Program-made: the position numbers and the translations under genes | In this document: piece after piece, positions 50,748 through 59,815 of the stretch | How positions within the stretch are numbered: position 1 is the first letter of the stretch | Layout of the letters: every line of letters starts with the position of its first letter | The notes under the pieces: model-generated | Seen by the model: the letters and a program-made list of their open reading frames with translations, nothing else | What the model was told of the DNA's origin: nothing | Database searches by the model: none | From: Flavobacteriales bacterium | Lineage (GTDB): Bacteria > Bacteroidota > Bacteroidia > Flavobacteriales_F > PHOS-HE28 | Assembly: GCA_016717225.1 (NCBI GenBank) | Contig: JADKGB010000020.1 | Location: 1-64,000 of the forward strand | Direction of reading: 5' to 3' | Length of the DNA stretch: 64,000 nucleotides

Positions 50748-52153
50748 AGGCAGGGCTGGTCCTCTTGGGAAGTTTGCTCGTGCTCTCGTGCAGCGCGCAA
50801 GTGCCTTCTGTGCTTTCTCGAGAAGCGTTCATACGGCTCGTGCTGGAGAACCACCCCATGTCGCGGCAAGCGGCCTTGCGGCCGGAAATGGGAGATGCTA
50901 CGATGCGCAGCGCACGCGGCGGATTCGATCCCATGGCCACCGCGGGTTATGAAGAGAAACGTTTCGATGACAAGAACTACTTCACCCTGCTCGATGCTGG
51001 CTTGAAAGTGCCTACCTGGTACGGTGTGGACCTGCTCGCCGGCTTTCAGGACAACAGCGGTGATCTGCTGGATCCCCAAGCTGCTACACCTACTGACGGA
51101 CTGGTGAAGGCGGGTGTACAAGTGCCACTGGGTCAAGGGCTCTTCATCGACCAACGTCGAGCGACCTTCCGGAAAGCGCAGGCCTACCAGCGCGCTACCG
51201 AGGCGGAGCGGCAACAGATGCTGAACGCATTGCTGCTGCAAGCCCTGAACGATCACACCGATTGGGTAGCAGCCTATCGTGCGCTGGAAGTCACGACCAC
51301 TGCCGTGGAACTGGCGAACGACCGGCTGGACAACGTGCGTGGCAACTGGCGCGGTGGTGATCGCCCCGCGATCGATACATTGGAAGCCCTGCTCCAGGTG
51401 CAGGATCGCCAGATGCGCCAGCAGCAGGCCGCGCTCAACTTCCGCAACGCTGGTCTGCGCCTGAGCAACCATCTCTGGGACTCTTTTCAACGACCGTTGG
51501 AACTTCAAGCCAACGTACTTCCCGAACCCACGGACCTCGCCTCCCCTGCACAGACCGCGCTATCCGACACGGCCATCGCACGCGCCATCGACATGCACCC
51601 GCTGCTGGCCCAGGCCAGTGCACGCATCGAACAGTTGGAGGTGGACCGCCGGTTGCGCTTCGAATTCCTGAAGCCTGATCTCGATGTGAAATACCAGTGG
51701 CTCGGCAGCGGTGGTGCATTGCGGAACGAGAACGGTACTACGCTGCTGGGCGATGGTCACCAATTGGGTGTGGGCTTCAGCATGCCGCTCTTCTTGAGGC
51801 GCGAGCGGGGCGAACTCACCATGGCCAAACTACGGACTACGGATGCGGAACTGGGTCTTGCGCGCGACCGTACCATGATCCGCAACCGCATCAACGAGCG
51901 CATCAACGACATCGCCACTTTCCGAGAGCAAGTGGACTTGGGCTCACGCATGGTCGTGAACAACGAGCGTCTGTTGAGCGGTGAAAGTCAGCGGTTCACT
52001 GCTGGCGAAAGCTCCCTCTTTCTGGTGAACGCCCGCGAAGTCCCGCTGATCGATGCGCGCATCCGGCAGGTGGACCTTGAAGCGCGCTTGCGGAAATCCT
52101 ATTTCTCGCTGGATCATGAGGCGGGCACGCTTTGGAGCGCCTGGAGTCGTTAA
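50744..52153 (+). CDS. TolC family outer-membrane efflux protein
   Basis: 469 residues from the ATG that overlaps the HlyD stop (ATGA). Signal peptide to ~19 (MKAGLVLLGSLLVLSCSAQ; a Cys at residue 16 makes a lipid anchor possible). The TolC fold is indicated by two similar halves rich in helices (EAFIRLVLENHPMSRQAALR, and ATEAERQQMLNALLLQALND; second half DTAIARAIDMHPLLAQASAR, RTMIRNRINERINDIATFREQ). It makes the outer-membrane tunnel of the exporter. The next gene begins ten bases on. Confidence 0.88.
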   Translation: MKAGLVLLGSLLVLSCSAQVPSVLSREAFIRLVLENHPMSRQAALRPEMGDATMRSARGGFDPMATAGYEEKRFDDKNYFTLLDAGLKVPTWYGVDLLAGFQDNSGDLLDPQAATPTDGLVKAGVQVPLGQGLFIDQRRATFRKAQAYQRATEAERQQMLNALLLQALNDHTDWVAAYRALEVTTTAVELANDRLDNVRGNWRGGDRPAIDTLEALLQVQDRQMRQQQAALNFRNAGLRLSNHLWDSFQRPLELQANVLPEPTDLASPAQTALSDTAIARAIDMHPLLAQASARIEQLEVDRRLRFEFLKPDLDVKYQWLGSGGALRNENGTTLLGDGHQLGVGFSMPLFLRRERGELTMAKLRTTDAELGLARDRTMIRNRINERINDIATFREQVDLGSRMVVNNERLLSGESQRFTAGESSLFLVNAREVPLIDARIRQVDLEARLRKSYFSLDHEAGTLWSAWSR

Positions 52154-52162
52154 CGGATACAC

Positions 52163-52477
52163 ATGATACACGTCACCTTCCAAACGCGCACCGTAGCCGC
52201 CGCTGAGAAACTCGCGGGGCACTTGATGGAGAAGCACTTGCTGCTCTTCCCCACCATAGATACCGATCACGAGGAATTGAAATGGGAAGATGGAAAGCTT
52301 CTCCGTCAAAGCCAGTTGCTCCTGCAAGGTATGACCAAGGCCCTGCTCTACAGGGAAGTGGAGAAAGCCGCCTACAACTTGTTGGGGAGCGACCTGGTGC
52401 GCGTGCATGCGGTGCCGGTCACCAATTTGGATCCGCATGCACAGAAGACCCTCCTCGAACAAACCGCGAAGGTGTGA
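52163..52477 (+). CDS. Small ferredoxin-like-fold protein, CutA-like
   Basis: 104 residues. Layout strand-helix-strand (MIHVTFQTRTVAAAEKLAGHLMEKHLLL) then strand, helix, strand, with VRVHAVPVTNLDPHAQKTLLEQT at the end resembles the divalent-cation tolerance/CutA fold, but the conserved CutA residues cannot all be placed. Assignment is tentative. It lies between tolC and a TPR gene on the same strand and may belong to the exporter transcript. Confidence 0.45.
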   Translation: MIHVTFQTRTVAAAEKLAGHLMEKHLLLFPTIDTDHEELKWEDGKLLRQSQLLLQGMTKALLYREVEKAAYNLLGSDLVRVHAVPVTNLDPHAQKTLLEQTAKV

Positions 52478-52492
52478 TCTCCAGCGAGCATC

Positions 52493-53743
52493 ATGAAACA
52501 TAACCTCATTTTCCAAATCCTTTTGACCACGCTGCTTGCCTGCTCCACCTTCTCGGGCAGCGCACAATTGAACAACCGGCTCGAGGCGGTGCAATTGGTG
52601 CAACAGGGCGACATGCAACTGCGCATGGGCAACAGCGAACAGGCACTATTGCACTACACGAACGCCATCCAGGCGGACATCGCGTTCGCCGATGGATATA
52701 TGAAACGAGCGGCTTTGCTCAGCAGGCTCGGCCAGAACACGCAAGCGATCGCGGATATGGATCGTGCGCTGGAACTGAACCCGTACAGCGAATACATCTT
52801 CGATCGGCGGGCCAAGGTGAAGATCCTGATGAACGACCTGAAGGGTGCGGAATCCGATCTGGAACGTGCCGTGGCCTTGAAGCCCTACGACGACCTGCTC
52901 CGCGAAAGCCGGGTGGACTCATGGATGGAAATGGGCATGTGGGACAGGGCAATGAGCGACCTTGACTCCTTGATCGCGCATGACCCTACGGACCCGTTGC
53001 TTCACCTTAAGCTGGGTATGGCGCGACTCCAGGAGAATGATGCTGCAAGTGCTTTGTTGGCGTTCGAACGTGCAGGTTATCTCGCACCGCGCTTGGCGCT
53101 CGTGCACGACCTGCGCGGGGTGGCCCTCATGCGCCAGCAACGCTGGTCAGAAGCGTTGATCGCACTGGACAGCGCTGTTCTGCTCAACCCCACCTTCGAT
53201 CTGGCTTGGTACAATCGGGGACTGGTACACGAGCGGCTCGGACACCCGAAACAAGCCAAAGCCGATATGGACACGGCGTTGGTGATCGCCCAAGACAAAC
53301 CGCACATCTTCTTTCAACGTGCCTTGGTGCGCAAACGCAACGGCGACCTTACCGGTTCGCGAGCGGACTATGACCGTGCACTGGAGTTGGCTCCGGACTA
53401 TCTGGAAGCGCAATACAATCGAGCCTTCGTTCGAAAACAATTGGGCGACCATGCCGGTGCGATGGCGGATGCGGAAGCCACACTGCGCAAAGTCCCGGAT
53501 GATCCTGATGCGTGGGTGATCACGGGCAACCTGCACATGCTCTATGGGGAGCTCACCGAAGCGATCGAATGCTTCGACCGGGCGATCGCGCTGGATGCTG
53601 AGAAAGCCACTGCATGGTACAACAGGGGCTTGGCCTTCCACATGCAATACCAACCCTTGCGTGGCTGCGAGGACCTGCGGCAAAGCGCTGAGCTGGGTTT
53701 GGAACGGGCAACGGATGCCTTGATATACTTCTGCGCGTTCTGA
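52493..53743 (+). CDS. Exported tetratricopeptide repeat protein
   Basis: 416 residues. Signal peptide (MKHNLIFQILLTTLLACSTFSGSAQ), then about 11 TPR units from residue ~35 to the end: typical A-G-Y / P motifs such as EQALLHYTNAIQADIAFADGY, NTQAIADMDRALELNPYSEY, LDSAVLLNPTFDLAWYNRGL and ECFDRAIALDAEKATAWYNRGL. It is a periplasmic or surface scaffold. No enzymatic domain. Sixteen bases after the CutA-like gene, so possibly one operon. Confidence 0.88.
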   Translation: MKHNLIFQILLTTLLACSTFSGSAQLNNRLEAVQLVQQGDMQLRMGNSEQALLHYTNAIQADIAFADGYMKRAALLSRLGQNTQAIADMDRALELNPYSEYIFDRRAKVKILMNDLKGAESDLERAVALKPYDDLLRESRVDSWMEMGMWDRAMSDLDSLIAHDPTDPLLHLKLGMARLQENDAASALLAFERAGYLAPRLALVHDLRGVALMRQQRWSEALIALDSAVLLNPTFDLAWYNRGLVHERLGHPKQAKADMDTALVIAQDKPHIFFQRALVRKRNGDLTGSRADYDRALELAPDYLEAQYNRAFVRKQLGDHAGAMADAEATLRKVPDDPDAWVITGNLHMLYGELTEAIECFDRAIALDAEKATAWYNRGLAFHMQYQPLRGCEDLRQSAELGLERATDALIYFCAF

Positions 53744-53837
53744 TCCAAATAAAGACAGGCGGATCGCTCGTTAACGATCCTTCGGGGATACGAGCGAACC
53801 TAACCACTCCTCTTGCGTTCTCTCCAAAAAAGCACAC

Positions 53838-54623
53838 ATGAACAGGGTACTTCTCACACTTGGTCTGCTTCTGCTCTTAGGCTCTTGCACTACCGTGCGA
53901 CAAGGCACAGTAGGGGTGAAACAGCGATTCGGCAAATTGAGCGACCGCATCATCACCGCCGGATTGGTCGGGGTGAACCCGTTCAGCACGAAGGTCGTCA
54001 AAGTGCCGATCCGTACCGTGAACCGTGAAGTGGAGCTGGCACTTCCCAGCAAAGAAGGTCTCAACGTGCAATGCGAGATCAGCATCCTCTATCGCATCAT
54101 GCCGGAGAAAGTGCCGCAGATCATCGAAACCATCGGGCCGGATTATGAGCAAGCTGTGATCGTGAGCATCTTCCGAAGCGCCGCCGCCGACATCTGTTCA
54201 CGCTACTTCGCCAAGGACATGCACAGCGCCCAACGCGGGGTGATCGAACAGGAGATATCAGCCTATATGAACTCACTATTGGCCGACCGCGGCTTCGTCA
54301 TAGAGAGCGTGCTGATGAAGAGCATCAAGTTGCCTCCCGGGCTGGCAAAAGCGATAGAGGACAAACTCGAATCCGAGCAGCGTGCGCAGCAGATGGAATT
54401 CGAATTGCTGCGTGAACGAAGCGAGGCACAACGCCGCGTGATAGAAGCGGAGGGTATCCGTGATGCTCAGCTGGTGCTGACCGAAGGCCTCAACGAGAAC
54501 ATCATCCGTTACCAGAGCATCGAGGCGTTCAAGAGCCTTGCCAGTTCGCCCAATGCCAAGGTCATCATCACGGATGGCAAAACGCCGTTCCTGATCCAAG
54601 GAGAAGTACCCAAAAACCAATAA
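53838..54623 (+). CDS. Prohibitin/SPFH (Band 7) lipoprotein
   Basis: 261 residues. Lipoprotein signal (MNRVLLTLGLLLLLGSC) followed directly by an SPFH domain of the prohibitin subtype: VRQGTVGVKQRFGKLSDRI, ALPSKEGLNVQCEISILYRIMPEK, YEQAVIVSIFRSAAADICSRY and KSIKLPPGLAKAIEDKLESEQRAQQME, then a coiled coil. In Bacteroidota such proteins form ring-like membrane scaffolds and may regulate proteases. It has a lipobox rather than a membrane helix. A TerB-like gene follows after 12 bases. Confidence 0.88.
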   Translation: MNRVLLTLGLLLLLGSCTTVRQGTVGVKQRFGKLSDRIITAGLVGVNPFSTKVVKVPIRTVNREVELALPSKEGLNVQCEISILYRIMPEKVPQIIETIGPDYEQAVIVSIFRSAAADICSRYFAKDMHSAQRGVIEQEISAYMNSLLADRGFVIESVLMKSIKLPPGLAKAIEDKLESEQRAQQMEFELLRERSEAQRRVIEAEGIRDAQLVLTEGLNENIIRYQSIEAFKSLASSPNAKVIITDGKTPFLIQGEVPKNQ

Positions 54624-54635
54624 ACCGTTATAGAC

Positions 54636-55061
54636 ATGTATAGCAACGACCGAACGAAAGACCTCACATACGAGGACCGTTATCGCAGCCTCGGATATCT
54701 GTTCTACAGCATCGCTGCATGTGACAGGAGCATCATCCAGGCCGAGATCGATGCGTTGAAAGAGATGACCGCACGCCACTGGTTGGTTGATGACCGTAGT
54801 TATGACGAACTCGGCATCGAGTCTGCTCGATACATCGACATCACGTTCGATCACGCCGTGGAACAACGCATGTCCGCCAAAGCAGCCTATGCGCGGTTCG
54901 AAGCGGACCAGCTGAGCGAACCTCAGCGGTTCGATGGTTGGACGAAGAGCCTGATCCTGCGCACCGCAGTGGGGATCGCCAAGGCTTCCGGATCCGTGAA
55001 CAGTTCCGAAGCGACTACTATTGGCGAGCTCCAAAAGCTATTGGGCCGCATCCCTACGTGA
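54636..55061 (+). CDS. TerB-like helical protein
   Basis: 141 residues, all helical. The start YEDRYRSLGYLFYSIAACDRSIIQAEIDALKEM has the pattern of the TerB/tellurite-resistance-like fold (acidic residue, Gly-like turn, then xxAEIxxLKE). The second half repeats the motif (SLILRTAVGIAKASGSVNSSEATTIGELQKLLG). No signal peptide, so probably cytoplasmic. The twofold repeat and its position behind the SPFH gene suggest a partner protein, but the role is unknown. Confidence 0.62.
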   Translation: MYSNDRTKDLTYEDRYRSLGYLFYSIAACDRSIIQAEIDALKEMTARHWLVDDRSYDELGIESARYIDITFDHAVEQRMSAKAAYARFEADQLSEPQRFDGWTKSLILRTAVGIAKASGSVNSSEATTIGELQKLLGRIPT

Positions 55062-55146
55062 ACCAAGGGGCATTCTTCCACCTCCTTCGTACCCTAGAGC
55101 TTCTCACCAAGAGCGCATCGAACTCCATCACCGACACTCGAACAAC

Positions 55147-55791
55147 ATGGCTTCTTTCCGAACCCCCTTCCTGATCGCGTTGATGTGCTCCGCGATCACT
55201 GCCTTCAGCCAAGTTGGTGATACCACCTCCACCCTGCCCGTTTATCGTTCCTTGAACGAAGCCTTGCGCGAGCCTGATCTTGTGCGCAGCCTTGACCTGA
55301 GCGATCAGCATTTCGGACTGCTGCCTCGGGATATCTTCAAGTTCATCAACTTGGAGGAATTACGCTTACGGAACGACGACCTGACGGAACTACCCGAAGA
55401 GATCGGCACCTTGAACAAACTCCGCATCCTTGATCTCAGTGGAAATCCCATCCGCGTCTTACCGGAGCACTTCAAGGACCTGGGCAGCTTGGACGAATTG
55501 TACCTCAGCGAGGACGCATCGCTCGAACTGGATCAGGACCTGATAACGCTTTCGCTGCTCCCTCACCTGCGTGTACTCCATCTGGAGAAAGATGGTCTCA
55601 CGTTGCTACCGAAGAGCATCGCCTCCTTGCAACATTTGGAGGAACTGTACCTGAATGACAACCAGCTCAACGCCTTCCCATCAGTGGTGCTCCGTATGGA
55701 CCACCTGAAACTCCTGGATCTCCAGCACAATCCATTGAACCCGCTCATTCCATTGGAGCTTCAACAACGGGGAGTACTGGTCAGGTTCTAA
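55147..55791 (+). CDS. Exported leucine-rich-repeat protein
   Basis: 214 residues from MASFRTPFLIALMCSAITAFSQ, a signal peptide; a longer frame upstream is not plausible. Residues ~55-205 hold six leucine-rich repeats of the typical 23-residue plant/SDS22-like type (LRNDDLTELPEEIGTLNKLRIL, DLSGNPIRVLPEHFKDLGSL, LNDNQLNAFPSVVLRMDHL). It is a binding protein in the periplasm or at the surface; no T9SS tail. Downstream of the TerB-like gene by 85 bases. Confidence 0.85.
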   Translation: MASFRTPFLIALMCSAITAFSQVGDTTSTLPVYRSLNEALREPDLVRSLDLSDQHFGLLPRDIFKFINLEELRLRNDDLTELPEEIGTLNKLRILDLSGNPIRVLPEHFKDLGSLDELYLSEDASLELDQDLITLSLLPHLRVLHLEKDGLTLLPKSIASLQHLEELYLNDNQLNAFPSVVLRMDHLKLLDLQHNPLNPLIPLELQQRGVLVRF

Positions 55792-55827
55792 GAGGAGCTG
55801 GTCCCATAAGGATGAAGGATCGATCGT

Positions 55828-56463
55828 GTGCCTTCTTACACCGCGTTGACCCCCACTACCGACCAGACCAACGGATCTTTAGCCCAGCAGATGGAAACCT
55901 ACCGGACCCAACTCGTCGAAACCGCCGTTTGCCTGTTCGCCTTCTTGTTCATCAGGTACCTGGGGAAGTACATCATCCGCAATGCGGTAGTGCGTGCCTC
56001 CTTCAAGGCGAAGGAGGAAAAGGAGGTCATGCGATTGTTGAACCTGCTGATCTTCCTCGTACTGGCGGTGATCCTCACAGCGATCTGGGGTGTGAAACAA
56101 AGCGAGATATTACTCTTCGCCACGTCGGTGATCACCGTGCTTGGGGTCGCCTTTTTCGCCGAAATGTCCATCCTTTCGAACGTCACAGCGTGTATCGTCC
56201 TCTTCTTCCAGCATCCGGTCAAGATCGGTGACACGATCAAGGTATTGGACGACCAGCACAAGATCGAAGGTGAACTTATCGACATCACCTACTTCTTCGT
56301 GTTCATCCGCACAGCGGATCGCGGAACGATCACCATACCCAATTCCGTACTGCTGAAAAGCCCTTTCTACATTGTGGGGTCGAGCGGCACCGATGGGCGA
56401 AGAGCCGCCGACGCAATTCAGGGCGGTGCCAGCGGCCATGCGCCTGGCCGCGCCGAAGGCTGA
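55828..56463 (+). CDS. Small MscS mechanosensitive channel with aberrant C-terminal tail
   Basis: 211 residues from a GTG; an ATG at 55891 is possible. Two to three membrane helices (ETAVCLFAFLFIRYLGKYII, NLLIFLVLAVILTAIWG, ILLFATSVITVLGVAFFAEM) precede the MscS beta domain (FFQHPVKIGDTIKVLDDQHKIEGELIDI, RTADRGTITIPNSVLLKSPF). The family ends near residue 183; the last 28 residues (GSSGTDGRRAADAIQGGASG) are read-through sequence from the join with the sbtA relic. The channel core appears complete. It would release solutes on osmotic down-shock. Confidence 0.8.
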   Translation: MPSYTALTPTTDQTNGSLAQQMETYRTQLVETAVCLFAFLFIRYLGKYIIRNAVVRASFKAKEEKEVMRLLNLLIFLVLAVILTAIWGVKQSEILLFATSVITVLGVAFFAEMSILSNVTACIVLFFQHPVKIGDTIKVLDDQHKIEGELIDITYFFVFIRTADRGTITIPNSVLLKSPFYIVGSSGTDGRRAADAIQGGASGHAPGRAEG

Positions 56464-56563
56464 TCCGGGCCTCTACATACCGATGGCGCTGGGCGTGACT
56501 TTCCCGTTCAACATCACGGTCGGGATGCCGCTGTACTTCGCCATTGTACAAGCGACCGGTTAG
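56423..56563 (+). pseudogene. C-terminal relic of an SbtA-type sodium/bicarbonate transporter
   Basis: In a frame different from mscS the sequence reads AVPAAMRLAAPKADPGLYIP then MALGVTFPFNITVGMPLYFA and ends QATG before the stop. This is the ending region of the SbtA/sodium-dependent bicarbonate permease family (AVPAAMR, ALGxTFPFNxxxGxPLY), as I remember it. The preceding ~270 residues are absent, and the fragment is joined to the 3' end of mscS. A deletion product; no function expected. Confidence 0.75.
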
Positions 56564-56614
56564 CGCCGATAACTTCGCCGACCCGCTGAACGAACTGTCG
56601 GCGAACGAATAGCC

Positions 56615-58243
56615 ATGAGCAACGCCATTTTCGCACCTCCTACGCCCGTCAATGAACCAGTTAAGGGCTACGCGCCCGGTACTCCGGAGCGTGCATCGCT
56701 GCAAGCAGAATACGATCGGCGCGTAAAAACCACGATCGATGCACCGATGTGGATCGGCGGCAAGGCTGTGGAGACGAAGGATCAGCGGAAGATGACACCG
56801 CCGCATAAACACGCGCACAAATTGGGCGTGGCGCACTTCGGCGAAGCGAAGCACGTGCGTGCTGCGATCGATGCGGCGCTGAAGGCGAAGAAGGATTGGG
56901 AGAACATGCCCTTCGAGGAGCGCGCCGCGATCTTCCTGCGTGTCGCGGACCTGATCAGCGGGCCCTACCGCACGCACATCAATGCGGCCACGATGCTGGG
57001 GCAGGGCAAGAACTGTTTTCAAGCGGAGATCGACGCGGCCTGCGAATACGCGGACTTCCTTCGGTTCAATGTGAGCTATGCGCAGCAGATCTATCGCGAC
57101 CAGCCGATCAGCTCTCCGGGTGTTTGGAACCGCTTGGAATACCGATCCCTGGAGGGTTTCGTCTTCGCCTTGACGCCCTTCAACTTCACCGCAATTGCCG
57201 GAAATCTGCCTGCAAGCTGCGCGTTGATGGGCAACACTGTCGTATGGAAATGCGCCGACACCCAGTGCTACAGTGCGCAAGTATTAATGGAGGTCTTCAA
57301 TGCGGCGGGACTTCCACCGGGCGTGATCAACCTGATCCATGTTGATGGGCCGACGGCAGGCGATGTGATCTTCAAACACAAGGATTTCGCGGGCATACAT
57401 TTTACTGGTAGCACCAAGGTGTTCCGGCACATCTGGCAGACCATCGGCAACAACCTGCCGCTCTACCGCAGCTACCCACGCATCGTGGGTGAGACCGGCG
57501 GCAAGGACTTCATCATCGCGCACGAAACCGCCGATCCCAAGGTGGTGGCCACGGCACTGAGCCGCGGGGCCTTCGAATACCAAGGACAAAAGTGCAGCGC
57601 TGCCAGCCGCGCCTACATCCCTGAAAGCATCTGGCCGCAGGTGAAGAAGGAGCTGCTCGCCGACCTCGCTGAAATGAAGATGGGCGATCCACGCGACTTC
57701 AAGAACTTCATCGGCGCGGTGATCGATGAGAAGAGCTTTGACAAGATCGCCGCGTACATCGATGCGTTGAAAAAGGACAAGAAGAACGTGCAGATCATCG
57801 CCGGCGGCAAGTACGACAAGAAGACCGGCTACTTCGTGGAACCCACCGTGGCCGTTACCAAGGACCCGAAGAGCACAACCATGTGTGAGGAGATCTTCGG
57901 GCCCGTGCTCACGATCTACGTGTACAGCCCGAACCGCTGGATGGACACGCTCAAGCTTGTCGACGCGACGGGCGAATACGCGCTCACCGGAGCGGTGATC
58001 AGTCAGGATCGCGAAAGCATTCTGCAAGCCACGAACGTGCTACGCCATAGTGCGGGCAACTTCTACATCAACGATAAATGTACGGGCGCGGTAGTGGGCC
58101 AACAGCCCTTTGGCGGCGCGCGTGGCAGTGGCACCAACGACAAGGCCGGCAGCTACCTGAACCTGATCCGCTGGGTAAGCGCTCGCACGATCAAGGAGAC
58201 CTTCGTGCCGCCGACGGATCACCGGTATCCTTTCTTGGGTTAG
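56615..58243 (+). CDS. pruA: L-glutamate gamma-semialdehyde (1-pyrroline-5-carboxylate) dehydrogenase
   Basis: 542 residues, normal for the group-1 (TIGR01236-like) enzymes. Second step of proline breakdown, NAD+-dependent. Signs: FAPPTPVNEPVKGYAPGTPE at the start, NPFNFTA-like LTPFNFTAIAGNLP, GETGGKDFIIAH, nucleophile Cys in YQGQKCSAASRAYIP, and EEIFGPVLTIYVY. Alone in the region, with no proline dehydrogenase beside it. The start MSNAIFAPPTPVNEP is the only sensible one. Confidence 0.93.
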   Translation: MSNAIFAPPTPVNEPVKGYAPGTPERASLQAEYDRRVKTTIDAPMWIGGKAVETKDQRKMTPPHKHAHKLGVAHFGEAKHVRAAIDAALKAKKDWENMPFEERAAIFLRVADLISGPYRTHINAATMLGQGKNCFQAEIDAACEYADFLRFNVSYAQQIYRDQPISSPGVWNRLEYRSLEGFVFALTPFNFTAIAGNLPASCALMGNTVVWKCADTQCYSAQVLMEVFNAAGLPPGVINLIHVDGPTAGDVIFKHKDFAGIHFTGSTKVFRHIWQTIGNNLPLYRSYPRIVGETGGKDFIIAHETADPKVVATALSRGAFEYQGQKCSAASRAYIPESIWPQVKKELLADLAEMKMGDPRDFKNFIGAVIDEKSFDKIAAYIDALKKDKKNVQIIAGGKYDKKTGYFVEPTVAVTKDPKSTTMCEEIFGPVLTIYVYSPNRWMDTLKLVDATGEYALTGAVISQDRESILQATNVLRHSAGNFYINDKCTGAVVGQQPFGGARGSGTNDKAGSYLNLIRWVSARTIKETFVPPTDHRYPFLG

Positions 58244-58349
58244 AAGAACGTTGAAGGGTAATCGGTAAGCGCGTAATGAACGATCGATCGTTCGATCTGC
58301 TCAGGCACCTTCTCACCCTTTTACATTCACACACACACACCTTCGCAAG

Positions 58350-58655
58350 GTGAAGACCAAGCTGCTCAATTTCATCCCCGCCCGCCTGCGCAACCGCTAC
58401 GGCATGGGTATCGGTGTATTCCTGCTCTACGTGTGCTTTCTAAGCGATTGCGACCTGTATACCACGTTGAAATTGCGCAATGAACTGAGCGAGAAACGCA
58501 GTGAGCACGAACAATACGCACGTGACATCAAAACCGTTCGCGCGGAGTTGGCGGAACTGAACGGCGACCTTGTACTACTGGAGAAATTCGCTCGCGAGAA
58601 ATACAAGATGAAGCGCGACAACGAGGACGTGTTCGTGCTGGTGGCGAAACCGTAA
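58350..58655 (+). CDS. Septum formation initiator, FtsB/DivIC-like
   Basis: 101 residues from a GTG start (no ATG available before the membrane segment). One membrane helix (~21-40, GMGIGVFLLYVCFLSDCDL) is followed by a coiled coil (LRNELSEKRSEHEQYARDIKT) and the family's conserved tail LEKFAREKYKMKRDNEDVFVLV. FtsB/DivIC links FtsL and FtsQ in the divisome. An (AC)n tract of 14 bases lies just upstream (58327-58340). Confidence 0.83.
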   Translation: MKTKLLNFIPARLRNRYGMGIGVFLLYVCFLSDCDLYTTLKLRNELSEKRSEHEQYARDIKTVRAELAELNGDLVLLEKFAREKYKMKRDNEDVFVLVAKP

Positions 58656-58673
58656 GCGGCACGGCCGGCGTGT

Positions 58674-59810
58674 TCAGAAACGAGCGGCCATGCTCACGGT
58701 GATGCTGGTATTGTCCTGCACCGGTCCATGGACGCTTTCATAAATGTCATCAACGCCGTGGAAGGTGCGCCCCTCCACACGGATGAAGGCGTCCTCCATC
58801 ACCTTCAGGTCGACCCCCAATGAGTAGCCGATCGTGGTGAGACCATGCTCGGTCCCCGTGGGCACGATGACCTGTCGGGGATCAGTGTAGTACTCCGCCC
58901 TGAAAACACCGGACCATTGGTCGTTCCATTTGCGGCGAACGATAGCGAGCGCCCCGGCCCAGCTGTCCCATTCATCGCTCAACGGTGATTCCTGTACCCC
59001 TGCATCAGCGCCCAATTGCAAGCCCCACTTGGGGCCTTCACAACTCCACCAGATGTTGTTGAACACGCGGAACAGGCCCAGGCTGTCAGGCGTATCGCTT
59101 CCGAGGAAAGTGCTCCAATCGAGCTTCATGTTCTTCTTCATCGTCCACAGCACCTGCGTACCGAAGCAGGGGATGTCGTTCTGCACCCGCCGGATGCGTT
59201 GCCAACCGTTCAGAAAAAGCCCGGCCAGTTCCAACCGATCGTTCGGCTTCCAGGTGAGTTTCGCCCCGCTCAGGTAGTACGGAGAATTCTCCGCCACGAT
59301 GCTACGTGTGAGCGTCCAGTTGTCGATGCCGATCGCGCTCTCCAAACCGATGTGCGAGGAGAAGATCCCGGCGTCGAGCCACAGGTCCTTGGTCCTGCTG
59401 AGCTTCATGCCCACATGAGCTTCATAGACGTTGCGCAATAGCTCGGGCTCGTTGATCAGGTTGGCCTGAGCATAGGTTCCGGCCATCAGACCCAACGCTG
59501 CACGGACCTTATCCTTTTCATAATCCAACTTCACCAAGCCGAGGTTCAGGTCCACCTCGCTATGTCGGTCGTACTGATAAAGGAACCGAGGCCTCTCATC
59601 GTCCCTTGAGTGGCCGAAGTCGTAGGCGTAATAGACATCCACGAAGCCCGTCACCTTTATCGGCGGAGGCACCGTATCCGTCCCTGCAACGTGCGGAAAG
59701 CCGGTCACGGCGAACGCCACATCCGGAGCGAAAGCCAACAATAACGGGCCTATCCAGCGAAAGAGCGATCCGATCATTGCGATCGCGGGCCTAGGCTCCG
59801 ATCCGCTCAT
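58674..59810 (-). CDS. Porin-like outer-membrane beta-barrel protein
   Basis: 378 residues from the first ATG; an internal one (59777) gives the clearer signal peptide MIGSLFRWIGPLLLAFAPDVAFA. The mature protein starts with IKVTGFVDVYYAYDFG, a porin-type opening, and continues as alternating strands with aromatic girdles (KLDYEKDKVRAALGLMAGTYAQ, EGRTFHGVDDIYES) ending in a terminal Phe (SITVSMAARF). It matches the Bacteroidota porin/BBP2-like family. Substrate unknown. Confidence 0.78.
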   Translation of the reverse strand: MSGSEPRPAIAMIGSLFRWIGPLLLAFAPDVAFAVTGFPHVAGTDTVPPPIKVTGFVDVYYAYDFGHSRDDERPRFLYQYDRHSEVDLNLGLVKLDYEKDKVRAALGLMAGTYAQANLINEPELLRNVYEAHVGMKLSRTKDLWLDAGIFSSHIGLESAIGIDNWTLTRSIVAENSPYYLSGAKLTWKPNDRLELAGLFLNGWQRIRRVQNDIPCFGTQVLWTMKKNMKLDWSTFLGSDTPDSLGLFRVFNNIWWSCEGPKWGLQLGADAGVQESPLSDEWDSWAGALAIVRRKWNDQWSGVFRAEYYTDPRQVIVPTGTEHGLTTIGYSLGVDLKVMEDAFIRVEGRTFHGVDDIYESVHGPVQDNTSITVSMAARF

Positions 59811-59815
59811 CACCC

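Noticed and set aside
58327..58340. (AC)7 tract as a phase-variation site
   Set aside because: It lies upstream of the GTG start and outside the coding frame; too short to claim a switch without read evidence.
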